Assembly: GCA_026400435.1 (NCBI GenBank)
Contig: JAPLOZ010000021.1
Coordinates: forward strand, 1-42,691
Length of the DNA stretch: 42,691 nt
Source of the DNA: Hyphomicrobiales bacterium
GTDB taxonomy: Bacteria; Pseudomonadota; Alphaproteobacteria; Rhizobiales; Rhizobiaceae
Direction: 5' to 3'
Shown: piece by piece, positions 6,643-15,315 of the stretch
Layout of the letters: each line of letters starts with the position of its first letter
How positions within the stretch are numbered: the first letter of the stretch is position 1
Notes under the pieces: generated by a model
The model's database searches: none
What the model was told of the DNA's origin: nothing
Seen by the model: only the letters and a program-made list of their open reading frames with translations
Translations under genes and position numbers: made by a program

Positions 6643-8184
6643 ATGCCTCGTCCGCCAATGATCTCGGTGCGCAATCTCGCCAAGCGATATGGGGGCGTCG
6701 TTGCGCTCGACAGCATGAGCCTCTCGGTCGAGCGGGGGACGATCCATGCCGTCGTAGGGGAAAACGGCGCTGGCAAATCCACTTTGATGAAAGTGCTTGC
6801 CGGAGTGGTCAAGCCCGATGGCGGTGTTGTCGAACTCGACGGCACCCCCGTTGTCATAGACGGACCGAATGCCGCCCGACAACTCGGCATCGGCATGGTG
6901 TACCAGGAACTCAGCCTGTTTCCCGAGCGCTCGGTGTTGGCAAATCTCTTTGTAAATCGCGAGCCAGTGCGGCGCGGCCTGATCTCGAAACGCGAGATGG
7001 AAGCCGCGTGTTCGGACCTTTTGGACCGGCTCGGCCTGAACGTCGACGTCGATGCTCCGGTGAGCCGGCTCAGCATTGGCGAACAGCAGCTTGTCGAGCT
7101 TGCGCGAGTGCTTCTTGAAAGGCCGCAACTTCTGATCCTCGACGAGCCGAATTCCGCGCTCAACAGCAGGGAAACCGAACGGTTGTTTGCAGTCCTGAGA
7201 GGTCTGCGCACGAGCGGCATTACGATGCTCTATGTCTCGCACCGGCTGGAGGAAGTATTCGCGATCTGCGACCGCGTCACCATAACGCGCAACGGACGCG
7301 ACGTCCTCACGCGGGATCGATCGGGGCTGACCATTGCCGAGGTAATCGAGGGCATGATCGGTCAACAGCGCGACGCTTTGTTCCCACCCGCCTTGCCGCC
7401 GCGATCCGACGTCGCCCCGACCGAAATCGTGGTTTCCAACCTGGCAGGCGGTAGGCTTGACAAGGCCAGTTTCACGGCTCGCTCGGGCGAGATCGTCGGC
7501 TTTGCCGGCCTCGAGGGATCGGGGGTCTCCGATCTGTTCGACATGCTGTTTGGCATGCGCAAGGCGCGCGGCGGCGAGGTGCGCTTTCCCGACGGGCGGG
7601 GAATGCCGAGAAGTGCCACGGAGGCAGCGCGCCGAAGAGTTTGTCTCGTTCCCTCCGACCGTCGGCGCGACGGCTTGATGCTCGACAAATCCATCCTGTT
7701 CAACCTGTCCAACGTCGTTGTCGGTGCTCGTCATGGTTCGCCGTGGTATTTGGCGAGGGCCGCGCTCGACCGCGCCCGCCGGCAGATCGAGGTCCTCCGG
7801 ATCAGGGGCGCGCCGCTGGCGCTCGCCAACTCACTGTCGGGCGGCAATCAGCAGAAAATCGTCATCGGCAAATGGCTGGAGATCGACCCCCAGGTCTTCC
7901 TGCTCGACGACCCGACCCGTGGCGTCGACGTTGGCGCAAAGCGCGAGATCTACGGGCTGATCAGGCGGATGTCCGCCGGGGGCGGCATCGTACTCTTCAG
8001 TTCGACCGAATTGCCCGAACTGATCGGACTCTGCGACCGGATTCTGGTCGTCTATCAGGGCCGCATCGCCGGCGAGGTGTCGGGTTCGCAGATGAACGAG
8101 CATACCGTGTTGCATCTGACGAACACGGGTGAGATGCCGCAAGCCGATCGGCGGCCGCAGGCCAACCAGGAAACCGTTGCATGA
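6643..8184 (+). CDS. Sugar ABC transporter ATPase, RbsA/MglA type (two NBDs)
   Basis: A 513-residue tandem ATPase. The first domain has Walker A GENGAGKST (about 39-47), a signature LSIGEQQLVELAR and Walker B LLILDEPNSALNS. The second has a degenerate P-loop (GLEGSGVSDLFD), the signature LSGGNQQKIVIGKWL and Walker B FLLDDPTRGVDVGAK, as usual in RbsA/MglA proteins. It powers import through the permease encoded next, whose start overlaps this stop (ATGA). The start could be 6643 or 6658; the only SD-like sequence (GGTAAGG) lies very close to the first. Its ligand is probably a monosaccharide or related polyol or acid. Confidence 0.93.
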   Translation: MPRPPMISVRNLAKRYGGVVALDSMSLSVERGTIHAVVGENGAGKSTLMKVLAGVVKPDGGVVELDGTPVVIDGPNAARQLGIGMVYQELSLFPERSVLANLFVNREPVRRGLISKREMEAACSDLLDRLGLNVDVDAPVSRLSIGEQQLVELARVLLERPQLLILDEPNSALNSRETERLFAVLRGLRTSGITMLYVSHRLEEVFAICDRVTITRNGRDVLTRDRSGLTIAEVIEGMIGQQRDALFPPALPPRSDVAPTEIVVSNLAGGRLDKASFTARSGEIVGFAGLEGSGVSDLFDMLFGMRKARGGEVRFPDGRGMPRSATEAARRRVCLVPSDRRRDGLMLDKSILFNLSNVVVGARHGSPWYLARAALDRARRQIEVLRIRGAPLALANSLSGGNQQKIVIGKWLEIDPQVFLLDDPTRGVDVGAKREIYGLIRRMSAGGGIVLFSSTELPELIGLCDRILVVYQGRIAGEVSGSQMNEHTVLHLTNTGEMPQADRRPQANQETVA

Positions 8185-9197
8185 CCGAAACCGACAGCAA
8201 CCCGACGGCTGCCACAAGGCGCCGCTGGCGAATGCCGGAAGAGATCGGCGTCGTGGTCGCCCTGGTCGCCATGATGGCGGTCATCGGGATCGCGCGGCCG
8301 CGCTTTCTCAACCCCATCAACCTGTTTTCGCTGCTCGGCAACACGACCTTCCTCGGCATGTTGGCCGTGGGCATGGTGTTTCTGCTGGCGATCAGGGAAA
8401 TCGATCTGTCGGTCGGCTGGATGTTCAATTTCTCCGCCGTCGTTGCAGCGCTGCTGATGGTGGCAGGGCTCGATCCATGGCTGGCGGCATTCATAGGCAT
8501 CCTGTTCGGGGCCGGGCTCGGCCTGGTGAACGGCTTGATCGCGGTAACGCTGCGGCTGCCCGCCATCATCGTGACGCTCGGCACCTACTCGATGTTTCAG
8601 GGTCTCTCCCTGGTCGTAAACAAGGGCCGCGCGATCGTGCCAGCCGACCAGAGCAGCAGCTTCTTTTCGGTGATCTCGACGAAACTGTTCGGCCTCGTTC
8701 CCGTGGCGGCGCTGGTATTCATCGTGTTGGCGATTGCGATGCACATCGTGCTCCACCGCACGCGTTTCGGCTATCGGGTGCAGGCGGTCGGCAGTAATCC
8801 CGAGGCGGCGGCCCATGCAGGCATTCCAACGAACTGGGTGCGTTTGCAGACGCTGGTTCTCATGGGCGCCATCTGCGGTCTGTCGGGGGTGATGTATGTC
8901 GGCTTCCGCGGCGCCATCGACCCCAACGAGGGCGGCGATTTCGTGCTGGTGGTGATCGCCGCGGTGATCATCGGGGGCACGCCGCTGTCGGGCGGACACG
9001 GCACCATCATCGGCGCCGTCGTGGGCATGATGATCATCCAGGTTATATCGAGCGGCCTGATATTCTTCGGCATCGACGCGACCTGGAGCACCTTTGTGAC
9101 TGGCGCGGTCATCGTGCTTGCGGTCTCGCTCGACCGGCTCATCAAGTTCCAGCGCGCGCGACGCGCCGAGCGAAGCCGGGAGACGCTGCGCAGCTAA
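8181..9197 (+). CDS. Sugar ABC transporter permease, RbsC type
   Basis: A 338-residue inner-membrane protein with about eight to ten hydrophobic helices and a charged N-terminus. FLGMLAVGMVFLLAIREIDLSVG and IIGGTPLSGGHGTIIGAVVG are signatures of the RbsC/CUT2 permease family; the second corresponds to the loop that meets the ATPase. It is translationally coupled to the ATPase gene by an ATGA overlap. It presumably forms a homodimeric channel for the substrate of the upstream binding protein. The operon ends here, facing the convergent LacI gene with a 24-base gap. Confidence 0.92.
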   Translation: MTETDSNPTAATRRRWRMPEEIGVVVALVAMMAVIGIARPRFLNPINLFSLLGNTTFLGMLAVGMVFLLAIREIDLSVGWMFNFSAVVAALLMVAGLDPWLAAFIGILFGAGLGLVNGLIAVTLRLPAIIVTLGTYSMFQGLSLVVNKGRAIVPADQSSSFFSVISTKLFGLVPVAALVFIVLAIAMHIVLHRTRFGYRVQAVGSNPEAAAHAGIPTNWVRLQTLVLMGAICGLSGVMYVGFRGAIDPNEGGDFVLVVIAAVIIGGTPLSGGHGTIIGAVVGMMIIQVISSGLIFFGIDATWSTFVTGAVIVLAVSLDRLIKFQRARRAERSRETLRS

Positions 9198-9221
9198 CTC
9201 GACAATGAATTACGGCTTCGG

Positions 9222-10250
9222 CTACTTTGGAACGGGAAGGCAAGAACCGCCCATGATCAGATGCGTGGGAAACGCGATCCGCTGCGCGGGCCTTTCGCTT
9301 TGGCCGCTCAGCCGTTCGAGCAGGAGTTGAGCGGCCGTGCGGCCGATGTCCTCGACCGGCCGGTCGATCAGCGTGATGGGGCCGGGATAGAGCAGCGCGA
9401 TATCGGAACGGTCGCAGGCAATCAGCGAAATGTCGCCGGGGACCGACACCCCCTGCTGCTGAATGGCGCGCAGAACGCCGACCAGGATGCGATTGCCCGC
9501 CGCGATGATGGCGGTGGGCCGGTCGGGCGCCTGCAATAAAGCGGTCGCTTCGCGGAAACCGAAATCGACCGACAGGCTTTGCGAACGGATCAGGTCTTCG
9601 GGGACCGGCAGCCCGGCTTTTTCGAAGGCTTCGACAAACCCGCGCACCCGTTCCCGTCCGGGCCTAATGTCGCGCCCCGCGGTGATGATCGCGATCCGCC
9701 TGTGGCCGAGCCCGATGAGGTAGCTGGTCGCCTGGCGCAGGCCCGTCGCGTGCTCGGTGAGAACCGCGTCGATCTCAAGGGGGATGTCGCGGTCGAGCAG
9801 GACCGAGGGAATGCGCAACTCCTTGAGGCGTTTGATGGTTCGCGCATCCTGCTCGTTGTTGATTGTCATGATCACGCCGTCGGCGCGGCCATGCTGCAGC
9901 ATGTCGATCGCGGCGGCTTCCTCGCTCGCCTTGCCGTTGGTGCTCATCAGGTAGAGCGAGAAGCCGCGCTGGCGCATTTCCGCGTCGACGGCCTTGAAGC
10001 AACTGGCGTGCCACGGATTGGCGATGTCGTCGATGACGAAGCCGACTGTCATGGTGTTTCGACGGCGCATGTTCTGTGCGCGAAAATCCGGCTGGAAGCC
10101 GAGCGACTGGATCGCTGCCCGGACCTTGCCGAGCGTTCCCGGCCTCACGGTATCGGGTGCGTTCAGCGACCGTGAAACGGTTCCGACGGATACCCCCGAA
10201 ACCCTTGCGACATCGCGTATGGTCGCGGCCTTTCCGGCGCCCTTGTTCAC
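9222..10250 (-). CDS. LacI-family transcriptional repressor 1
   Basis: A 342-residue regulator. The N-terminal helix-turn-helix reads ATIRDVARVSGVSVGTVSRSLN (about residues 9-30), followed by a hinge and a periplasmic-binding-like effector domain (TVGFVIDDIANPWHASCF onward). The GTG at 10250 is preferred over upstream starts because AAGGGA precedes it at good spacing and the HTH begins within ten residues, as in the family. Transcribed divergently from an enolase gene whose promoter holds a perfect GAAACGTTTC palindrome, the classic LacI-family operator type. Related sites lie at four more promoters in the window, so this is probably the local master repressor of the sugar/CoA pathway. The inducer is unknown. 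Confidence 0.92.
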   Translation of the reverse strand: MNKGAGKAATIRDVARVSGVSVGTVSRSLNAPDTVRPGTLGKVRAAIQSLGFQPDFRAQNMRRRNTMTVGFVIDDIANPWHASCFKAVDAEMRQRGFSLYLMSTNGKASEEAAAIDMLQHGRADGVIMTINNEQDARTIKRLKELRIPSVLLDRDIPLEIDAVLTEHATGLRQATSYLIGLGHRRIAIITAGRDIRPGRERVRGFVEAFEKAGLPVPEDLIRSQSLSVDFGFREATALLQAPDRPTAIIAAGNRILVGVLRAIQQQGVSVPGDISLIACDRSDIALLYPGPITLIDRPVEDIGRTAAQLLLERLSGQSERPAQRIAFPTHLIMGGSCLPVPK

Positions 10251-10371
10251 GCGGTTCCCTTCAGGTGCGCTGTCCCGCCCCAACACCATCGAGCTCAGGA
10301 AAGCCCTTGTAATCCGCAATCCTACCGTGACAGGCAGGGTTCCATCAAGAGGCGAAGGGGGCTGCAGCCTC

Positions 10372-10413
10372 TTGACCGGGCGCTGCCGGCGCGGCTAGAT
10401 TGGAAACGTTTCG
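10372..10413 (+). promoter_or_regulatory. Promoter plus LacI operator upstream of enolase 1
   Basis: TTGACC (10372-10377), an 18-base spacer and TAGATT (10396-10401) are followed at once by the perfect palindrome GAAACGTTTC (10403-10412). The operator would cover the transcription start of the enolase at 10439. It also lies in the upstream region of the repressor gene, consistent with autoregulation. Confidence 0.75.
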
Positions 10414-10438
10414 ATTTCTGGCTTGACGCAGGGTCCCA

Positions 10439-11557
10439 ATGTCCAATCATCTGAAGATCGAGCGCATCGAATGCGTACCGCTTTGCATGCCGTTGCCGCG
10501 CACCTTCCGGGGCAGCAACTATTTCATGACGCATCGATGCACGATCATCACGCGCATCTATACGTCAGCGGGCATCGTCGGCGAGGTCTACAACGGCGAC
10601 GAGTTCGAGACCCAGGCCGAAGTCGTCAAGATCATCCTCGACGAGATCCAGCCGCTCCTGATCGGCAAGGACGCCTTCAACATCGAGGGCTGCTGGGAAG
10701 CGATGCGCAAGCCGAGCTACAACATCCTGCGGGACCGCAAGCTTGCCATGTGCGCGCAGGCTTGCGTCGACAGCGCGCTGTGGGACACCGTCGGCAAGGC
10801 GCTGGACACGCCCCTCTACAAGCTCTGGGGCGGCTATCGCGATCGCCTGCCGGTGATTTGCATCGCCGGATATTATGAAGAAAACAAGACCTTAGCGGAT
10901 TTCGGCCGCGAGATGGAGCAGATCAAGGCCAACGGCTTCGCCGGCTGCAAGTTCAAGGTTGGCGGCCGCAGCCCCAAGGAGGATTCAGAACGCGTGCGCG
11001 CCGCACGTGCCGCTGTTGGCGACGATTTCACGCTGCTCGTCGATGCGAACCAGGGGTGGAGCCTGGCGGACGCGGTTGCGTTTTCGCGCCATGCCGCCGA
11101 CCTGAACATTCGATGGTTCGAGGAGCCGGTGCGCTGGTACAACGACCGGCTGGATCTCGCGGCGGCGCGCAACCAGACCGGCATCCCTATCTGTGCGGGG
11201 CAGAGCGAGATCAGCCGCGCAGGCTGCCGCGACCTGATGATGTCGGGCGCGATCGATGTCTGCAACTTCGACGCCAGCTGGGGCGGCGGCCCTACCGAGT
11301 GGCGGCGTGTGGCCGCTCTCGCATCGTGCTTCACGGTCGAAATGGGACACCACGAGGAACCCCAGATATCCTCACACCTGCTCGCCTCGATCCCCAACGG
11401 CACATTCCTGGAAACGTTTCATCCAGATCGGGACCCGATGTTCTACGAACTTGTGGCCAACCGGTCGAAATTCGACAACGGCTACTATGATGTGCCTCAG
11501 GGCGCCGGGTTCGGTCTCGTTCTGGATGCGAAGACCATTCAGAAATATACGGTCTAG
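10439..11557 (+). CDS. Enolase-superfamily sugar-acid dehydratase, mandelate racemase subgroup (enolase 1)
   Basis: A 372-residue protein with the N-terminal capping domain and a C-terminal barrel. Barrel residues visible: K171-x-K173 (KFKVGG), metal ligands D202 (with N204), E228 and E257, D278, and H304 (GHHEEP) for a likely His-Asp base pair. This is the mandelate racemase arrangement, whose sugar members dehydrate aldonic or aldaric acids to 2-keto-3-deoxy acids. It is monocistronic, divergent from LacI repressor 1 and directly operator-controlled. Its stop overlaps the convergent ATPase gene stop in a shared CTAG. Dehydration of an imported sugar acid is likely; the substrate is not predictable from sequence. 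Confidence 0.88.
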   Translation: MSNHLKIERIECVPLCMPLPRTFRGSNYFMTHRCTIITRIYTSAGIVGEVYNGDEFETQAEVVKIILDEIQPLLIGKDAFNIEGCWEAMRKPSYNILRDRKLAMCAQACVDSALWDTVGKALDTPLYKLWGGYRDRLPVICIAGYYEENKTLADFGREMEQIKANGFAGCKFKVGGRSPKEDSERVRAARAAVGDDFTLLVDANQGWSLADAVAFSRHAADLNIRWFEEPVRWYNDRLDLAAARNQTGIPICAGQSEISRAGCRDLMMSGAIDVCNFDASWGGGPTEWRRVAALASCFTVEMGHHEEPQISSHLLASIPNGTFLETFHPDRDPMFYELVANRSKFDNGYYDVPQGAGFGLVLDAKTIQKYTV

Positions 11558-13056
11558 GCCGCCTCCGGCCGTCCGGACTGTTCGAGGCTCATGACGGCGG
11601 TCGCCAGCTGCTCGACCTGATCGAAGCCGCCGACCTCCAGAGACGGCAGAAGCCGTCCCTGGCTGACCACGTGAACCTTGTCGGCGGCCTCGTAGACCTC
11701 CAGCACTTCGGTGCAGAAGATGACGACGGCATTGCCCTGGTCGGCATAGTCGCGCAGCAGACGATAAATCTCTGCCTTGCTGTGGATGTCGACGCCGCGC
11801 GTCGGCTCCTCAAGCAGAAGCAACCTCGGCGCGCAGTGCAGCGCCTGGGCGATCGCCACCTTCTGCTGATTGCCTCCCGACAGCGAACGGATCGGCTGGG
11901 TGGTGGTGCCGGTCTTGACCAGGAAGCGGGTTACGGCGGTTTGCGCGAGGGACTTCATCTGGCGCACCTTCAGCATGTAGCCGGCGCCGGCGATCTCCGG
12001 ATAGCCCAACCGGACCAGCAGGTTCTCGCCGACCGAAAAGTTGGAATAGAGGCTGAGCTGCCGCGTCGCCGGCACATAGGCGGTCAGCTTGTCCAGCGCC
12101 GACAATCCTTGGAGATCGCCGATCTGGACCGTGCCGGTGCACTGTTCCAGTCCCGCCAGGGAACGCAGCAACTCGCGGGCACCCGACCCCTCCACACCGA
12201 ACAGCGCCGTAATCTCGCCCGGGCGGCCTTCCATGTCGATTTGCTGGAAGGAGTTGCGATGCGTCCAGCCGCGCGTGCGAAAGACAGGCTCCCGATCGGC
12301 TAGGCGGCTGCCGTCGCGGTTGGTGGCCGCAACAGTGGTGGCACTTTCCGTAACCAGCTGCCGGGCTATGCCGTCTTCCGTCAGCGCCTCGTTTTCGAGG
12401 ATGACGCGTACCTTGCCGTCGCGCACGATCGCCACGCGACTGCAGTGCGCGACGAAGTCCGCAAGGCGATGCGTCACCAGAACGACAATCCGGCCCGACT
12501 GGGCGAGCTTATGCATTTCACGGAACAGTTCGTCGGATTCCTCGGCGGTCAAGGCCGAGTTCGGTTCGTCGAACAGGAACACCTTGCAATCGCGTGCAAC
12601 GGCTCGCGCGATCTCGGTGCGCTGCTGCGTCGCCAGTGAACAGTCCTCGAGCGGCTTGTCCCTGAGATGGCCGATTCCGAGCGCATCCATCACAGCCGCG
12701 TCGGCGTCGCTGAGCGCCGGGCGCTTCCTGCCGCTGTTTTCCCGGCCTACCATGACGTTCTGTGCAACCGTCAGGTTGGGGAACAGCTGCGGTTCCTGGT
12801 GCACGACCGCAACCGCTTTCCACTCCTCGACCGGCGACCAGGGTATGCCGTCGAAAGTAAGCTTTCCAAGCGTCGGTCTCTCTTCCCCCGCGATCATGCG
12901 CACCAGCGTCGACTTGCCCGCGCCGTTGGGCCCGGCAATGCCAAGCACCTCGCCAGGCTTCAGGTCCAGATCCACTCCGGCCAGCGCCAGCGTCGCGCCG
13001 TAGGTCTTGACCACGCCGCGAAGCGATATTCCCCGCTCGACGACCTCGCCCGTCAT
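11554..13056 (-). CDS. Sugar ABC transporter ATPase 2, RbsA/MglA type
   Basis: A 500-residue double ATPase. The ATG at 13056 overlaps the permease stop (ATGA); the frame stays open upstream to 13803, but that part is antisense to the permease reading and not protein-like. Domain 1 has Walker A GPNGAGKST (about 42-50) and Walker B FLFDEPNSALTAEE, with a degenerate signature (SLATQQRTEIARAV). Domain 2 has a degenerate P-loop (GVEGSGARELL), the signature LSGGNQQKVAIAQAL and LLLEEPTRGVDIHSK. Last gene of the six-gene leftward operon. It powers the permease encoded just upstream. Like the first system it belongs to the CUT2 (ribose/xylose/galactose) class. Confidence 0.93.
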   Translation of the reverse strand: MTGEVVERGISLRGVVKTYGATLALAGVDLDLKPGEVLGIAGPNGAGKSTLVRMIAGEERPTLGKLTFDGIPWSPVEEWKAVAVVHQEPQLFPNLTVAQNVMVGRENSGRKRPALSDADAAVMDALGIGHLRDKPLEDCSLATQQRTEIARAVARDCKVFLFDEPNSALTAEESDELFREMHKLAQSGRIVVLVTHRLADFVAHCSRVAIVRDGKVRVILENEALTEDGIARQLVTESATTVAATNRDGSRLADREPVFRTRGWTHRNSFQQIDMEGRPGEITALFGVEGSGARELLRSLAGLEQCTGTVQIGDLQGLSALDKLTAYVPATRQLSLYSNFSVGENLLVRLGYPEIAGAGYMLKVRQMKSLAQTAVTRFLVKTGTTTQPIRSLSGGNQQKVAIAQALHCAPRLLLLEEPTRGVDIHSKAEIYRLLRDYADQGNAVVIFCTEVLEVYEAADKVHVVSQGRLLPSLEVGGFDQVEQLATAVMSLEQSGRPEAA

Positions 13057-14105
13057 GTCGCCCGGCTCTTGCGCAGCTTGGTCAGGAAGAGGTCGAGCGC
13101 GACGGCGCCGATGGTAACCGCGCCCAGGAATATCTGCTGGACGTGTGCGCCGGGCGAAAGGATCGACAGACCAAGCTGAAGTTCCGCCAGGAGCAGCGCG
13201 CCGCCCAGCGTTCCAATGACAGTGCCCTTGCCGCCGCTGAGGCTGGCGCCGCCGATGATGACGGCCGCGAAGACCGGGAAGGTTGCCGAAAGTCCGGTGT
13301 TGGGCTGGCTGGTCTGGATGAAGGAAAAATCGAGGACGCCGGCGATGGCCGCCAATGCGCCGCACAGTACGAACGCCATCACCTTGTAGCTGCGCACCGG
13401 GAGGCGCGCGAGAGCCGCCGCGGCGGGATTGCCGCCGATCGCCATAAGGCGGAAGCCGAACAGGGAGCGATGCAGCAGAAGGCCAACGACGATCGCAATG
13501 CCGATCATCCAGATCACTTCGAGCGACAGTCTGAATGAACCGACCGCTTGGGTCAGCCCGACAAAGAAATCGAGTTCGCCCTGGGGTACCGTCTTTCCCG
13601 GAGGCGGGTAGGCGGGGTTGTAGGTGGCCGTGTTCGAGACCCATAGAGTGATGCCATAGAGCAGATTGTAGCTGCCCAGCGTCACGATGAACGAAGGGAT
13701 CTTGAGCTGCGTCACCAGCACGCCATTGAACAGCCCGACCAGCGCCCCGATCACGATGGCGACCGGAATGGCCAGATAGACCGGTACTCCGTTCACGACC
13801 CAAAGGACGGCCAGCGCGTTGATCGCCAGTCCGTAGATCGCCCCGAAGGATAGGTCGATCTCGCCGACGACGATGACGAGCGTGAGGCCGAGCGCCATGA
13901 TGGCGACGGAACTCATCGAGCGCAGCACCGAGCCTGCCATGTTCAGGTTGGCGATATTGGGGTTGATGAAGATGAAGATCAGCGCGACGACAATGATTGC
14001 CGCGAACAGACCGCCAAGACGCAGAGCGACATCGACGGTCGCCTTGCCTGCCAAAGCCATTGACGGCCTCGTGGCCGCGGTCTGGGCGGTTTCGGTACGG
14101 GTCAT
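13053..14105 (-). CDS. Sugar ABC transporter permease 2, RbsC type
   Basis: A 350-residue polytopic membrane protein. After a short polar N-terminus come about nine hydrophobic helices. The motifs GLTLVIVVGEIDLSFGAIYGLAIN and IIGGASLSGGKGTVIGTLGG mark the RbsC/CUT2 permease family. It overlaps the following ATPase gene by four bases and lies 66 bases after the binding-protein gene, separated by a strong hairpin. Together these form the second complete ribose-type importer in the window, in one operon with an enolase, a lactonase and an SDR. Transported substrate unknown; the context suggests a sugar, sugar lactone or sugar acid. Confidence 0.92.
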   Translation of the reverse strand: MTRTETAQTAATRPSMALAGKATVDVALRLGGLFAAIIVVALIFIFINPNIANLNMAGSVLRSMSSVAIMALGLTLVIVVGEIDLSFGAIYGLAINALAVLWVVNGVPVYLAIPVAIVIGALVGLFNGVLVTQLKIPSFIVTLGSYNLLYGITLWVSNTATYNPAYPPPGKTVPQGELDFFVGLTQAVGSFRLSLEVIWMIGIAIVVGLLLHRSLFGFRLMAIGGNPAAAALARLPVRSYKVMAFVLCGALAAIAGVLDFSFIQTSQPNTGLSATFPVFAAVIIGGASLSGGKGTVIGTLGGALLLAELQLGLSILSPGAHVQQIFLGAVTIGAVALDLFLTKLRKSRAT

Positions 14106-14128
14106 CGCATCCTCTTGATTAAACGGAT

Positions 14129-14162
14129 AACGGCGAGCCGCGGGTTGGCGCGGCTCGCCGTT
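14129..14162 (-). terminator. Intercistronic hairpin after the second binding-protein gene
   Basis: A perfect 14-base stem (arms 14129-14142 and 14149-14162) with a 6-base loop lies between the binding-protein stop and the permease start. There is no U-run after it on the minus strand. It therefore more likely stabilises the binding-protein mRNA than ends transcription. It parallels the hairpin at 6591-6612 in the first transporter operon. Confidence 0.7.
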
Positions 14163-14171
14163 CTTAGCAGA

Positions 14172-15278
14172 TTACTGACCCATCGTACGGTTCAGTTCCT
14201 CGCGGGCCTGGGCGACCCCGTCCTTGGTCACGGCCTTCAGGGTCTGCGTGTTGGGCAGGATTTCGCCGTTCTTCAGGAGCGCTGCGCAGGCCACGGCGCC
14301 AAAGCCGGCCTGGTCGGGCCAGCGCTGGTCGAACTGCGCTACCTGAATGCCTTTCTCGATGGCGTCGAGCTGGCCAAGCGAGGAATTCCAGCCGACGGTG
14401 AACACCTTGCCCTGCAGGCCGAGGCTTTCGATGGCGCGCACCGCGTGTTCGGCGCCGATGTCGACGTTCTCGATGAACTGGACATTCGGGTTTGCGGTCA
14501 GGAACGAGCGATAGACGTCGTAGGTCTGGCCGGGCTCGTAGCTGGTGTTGAGGCCGTTGGCCGCACCGGTCACGAACGTCGCGTCAGGGATAGCGGCCTT
14601 GATGGTCTGCTCGAAGCTGATCATGCGTCCCTGCGCCCATTCCTGCGTGGGATCGCCACCCGACACCGCGAACACCTTGATGTCGTTCATGTTGTTGTCC
14701 TTGATCCACTTCAGGACAGCTTCGGCAGCAAAGGCGCCTTCCTTCATCGGGACCTGGGTGAAGCGCGTGAACTCGTTACCATTGGAGGGCACCCCGACGG
14801 TGAACACGGGAATTCCCTCGGCCAGCAGCTTGTTGGTGACCGCGGTCAGCGAATTCGAGTCCACCGGCTCGATGCCGATGCAGTCGATCTCGCCGGCAGC
14901 AAGCTTGGCCTCGATCTGGGCGACCTGCTGGTTGGCGTCGTTCTGGACCGGCGCGATCTCGGTGCAGTTCATCTTGTAGATGCCCTGCGCCATCTCGCAG
15001 CCCATTTTGGCGCCAGCTTGGTATTGCGGCGAGAACAGCGGAATGCCGGACGCCTGGTAAGAGAACACGTAGTTCAGCGGCTCGCCGGCCTTAACCTTTG
15101 CGGCGATGCGATCGGCGAGCTTGAAAGTGCCCCAGTCGCGCTTAATCTCGAAGGGCGCACCCTCGACCTTTTCGCCGGTCAGCGGGATCTGCGTGTCCGT
15201 GCTTTGCGCAAGCACGGCACTCGTCAGCATGGTGCAGCCAAACGCGGCTGCCAGCGAATATTTCAGGATCGTCTTCAA
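14172..15278 (-). CDS. Periplasmic sugar-binding protein 2, CUT2 type
   Basis: A 368-residue substrate-binding protein. The start is the TTG at 15278, preceded by GGGAGGA at ideal spacing. It gives a standard signal peptide (KTILKYSLAAAFGCTMLTSAVLAQ, about residues 2-25). The mature domain has VFSYQASGIPLFSPQYQAGAK, NDANQQVAQIEAKLAAGEIDCIGIEPVDSN and VFTVGWNSSLGQLDAIEKG, features of the ribose/autoinducer-2 binding-protein group. It shows little similarity to the binding protein at 5500-6564 beyond the shared fold, so the two importers may carry different ligands. Fourth gene of the leftward operon. Confidence 0.9.
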   Translation of the reverse strand: MKTILKYSLAAAFGCTMLTSAVLAQSTDTQIPLTGEKVEGAPFEIKRDWGTFKLADRIAAKVKAGEPLNYVFSYQASGIPLFSPQYQAGAKMGCEMAQGIYKMNCTEIAPVQNDANQQVAQIEAKLAAGEIDCIGIEPVDSNSLTAVTNKLLAEGIPVFTVGVPSNGNEFTRFTQVPMKEGAFAAEAVLKWIKDNNMNDIKVFAVSGGDPTQEWAQGRMISFEQTIKAAIPDATFVTGAANGLNTSYEPGQTYDVYRSFLTANPNVQFIENVDIGAEHAVRAIESLGLQGKVFTVGWNSSLGQLDAIEKGIQVAQFDQRWPDQAGFGAVACAALLKNGEILPNTQTLKAVTKDGVAQAREELNRTMGQ

Positions 15279-15315
15279 GGTTTCCTCCCGTTGAATTGTC
15301 GTTTCTGGATCAGAG

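Noticed and set aside
13057..13803. N-terminal extension of the ATPase at 11554-13056
   Set aside because: The frame is open, but the extension is an out-of-frame reading of the permease gene. The ATPase homology starts at the ATG overlapping the permease stop.
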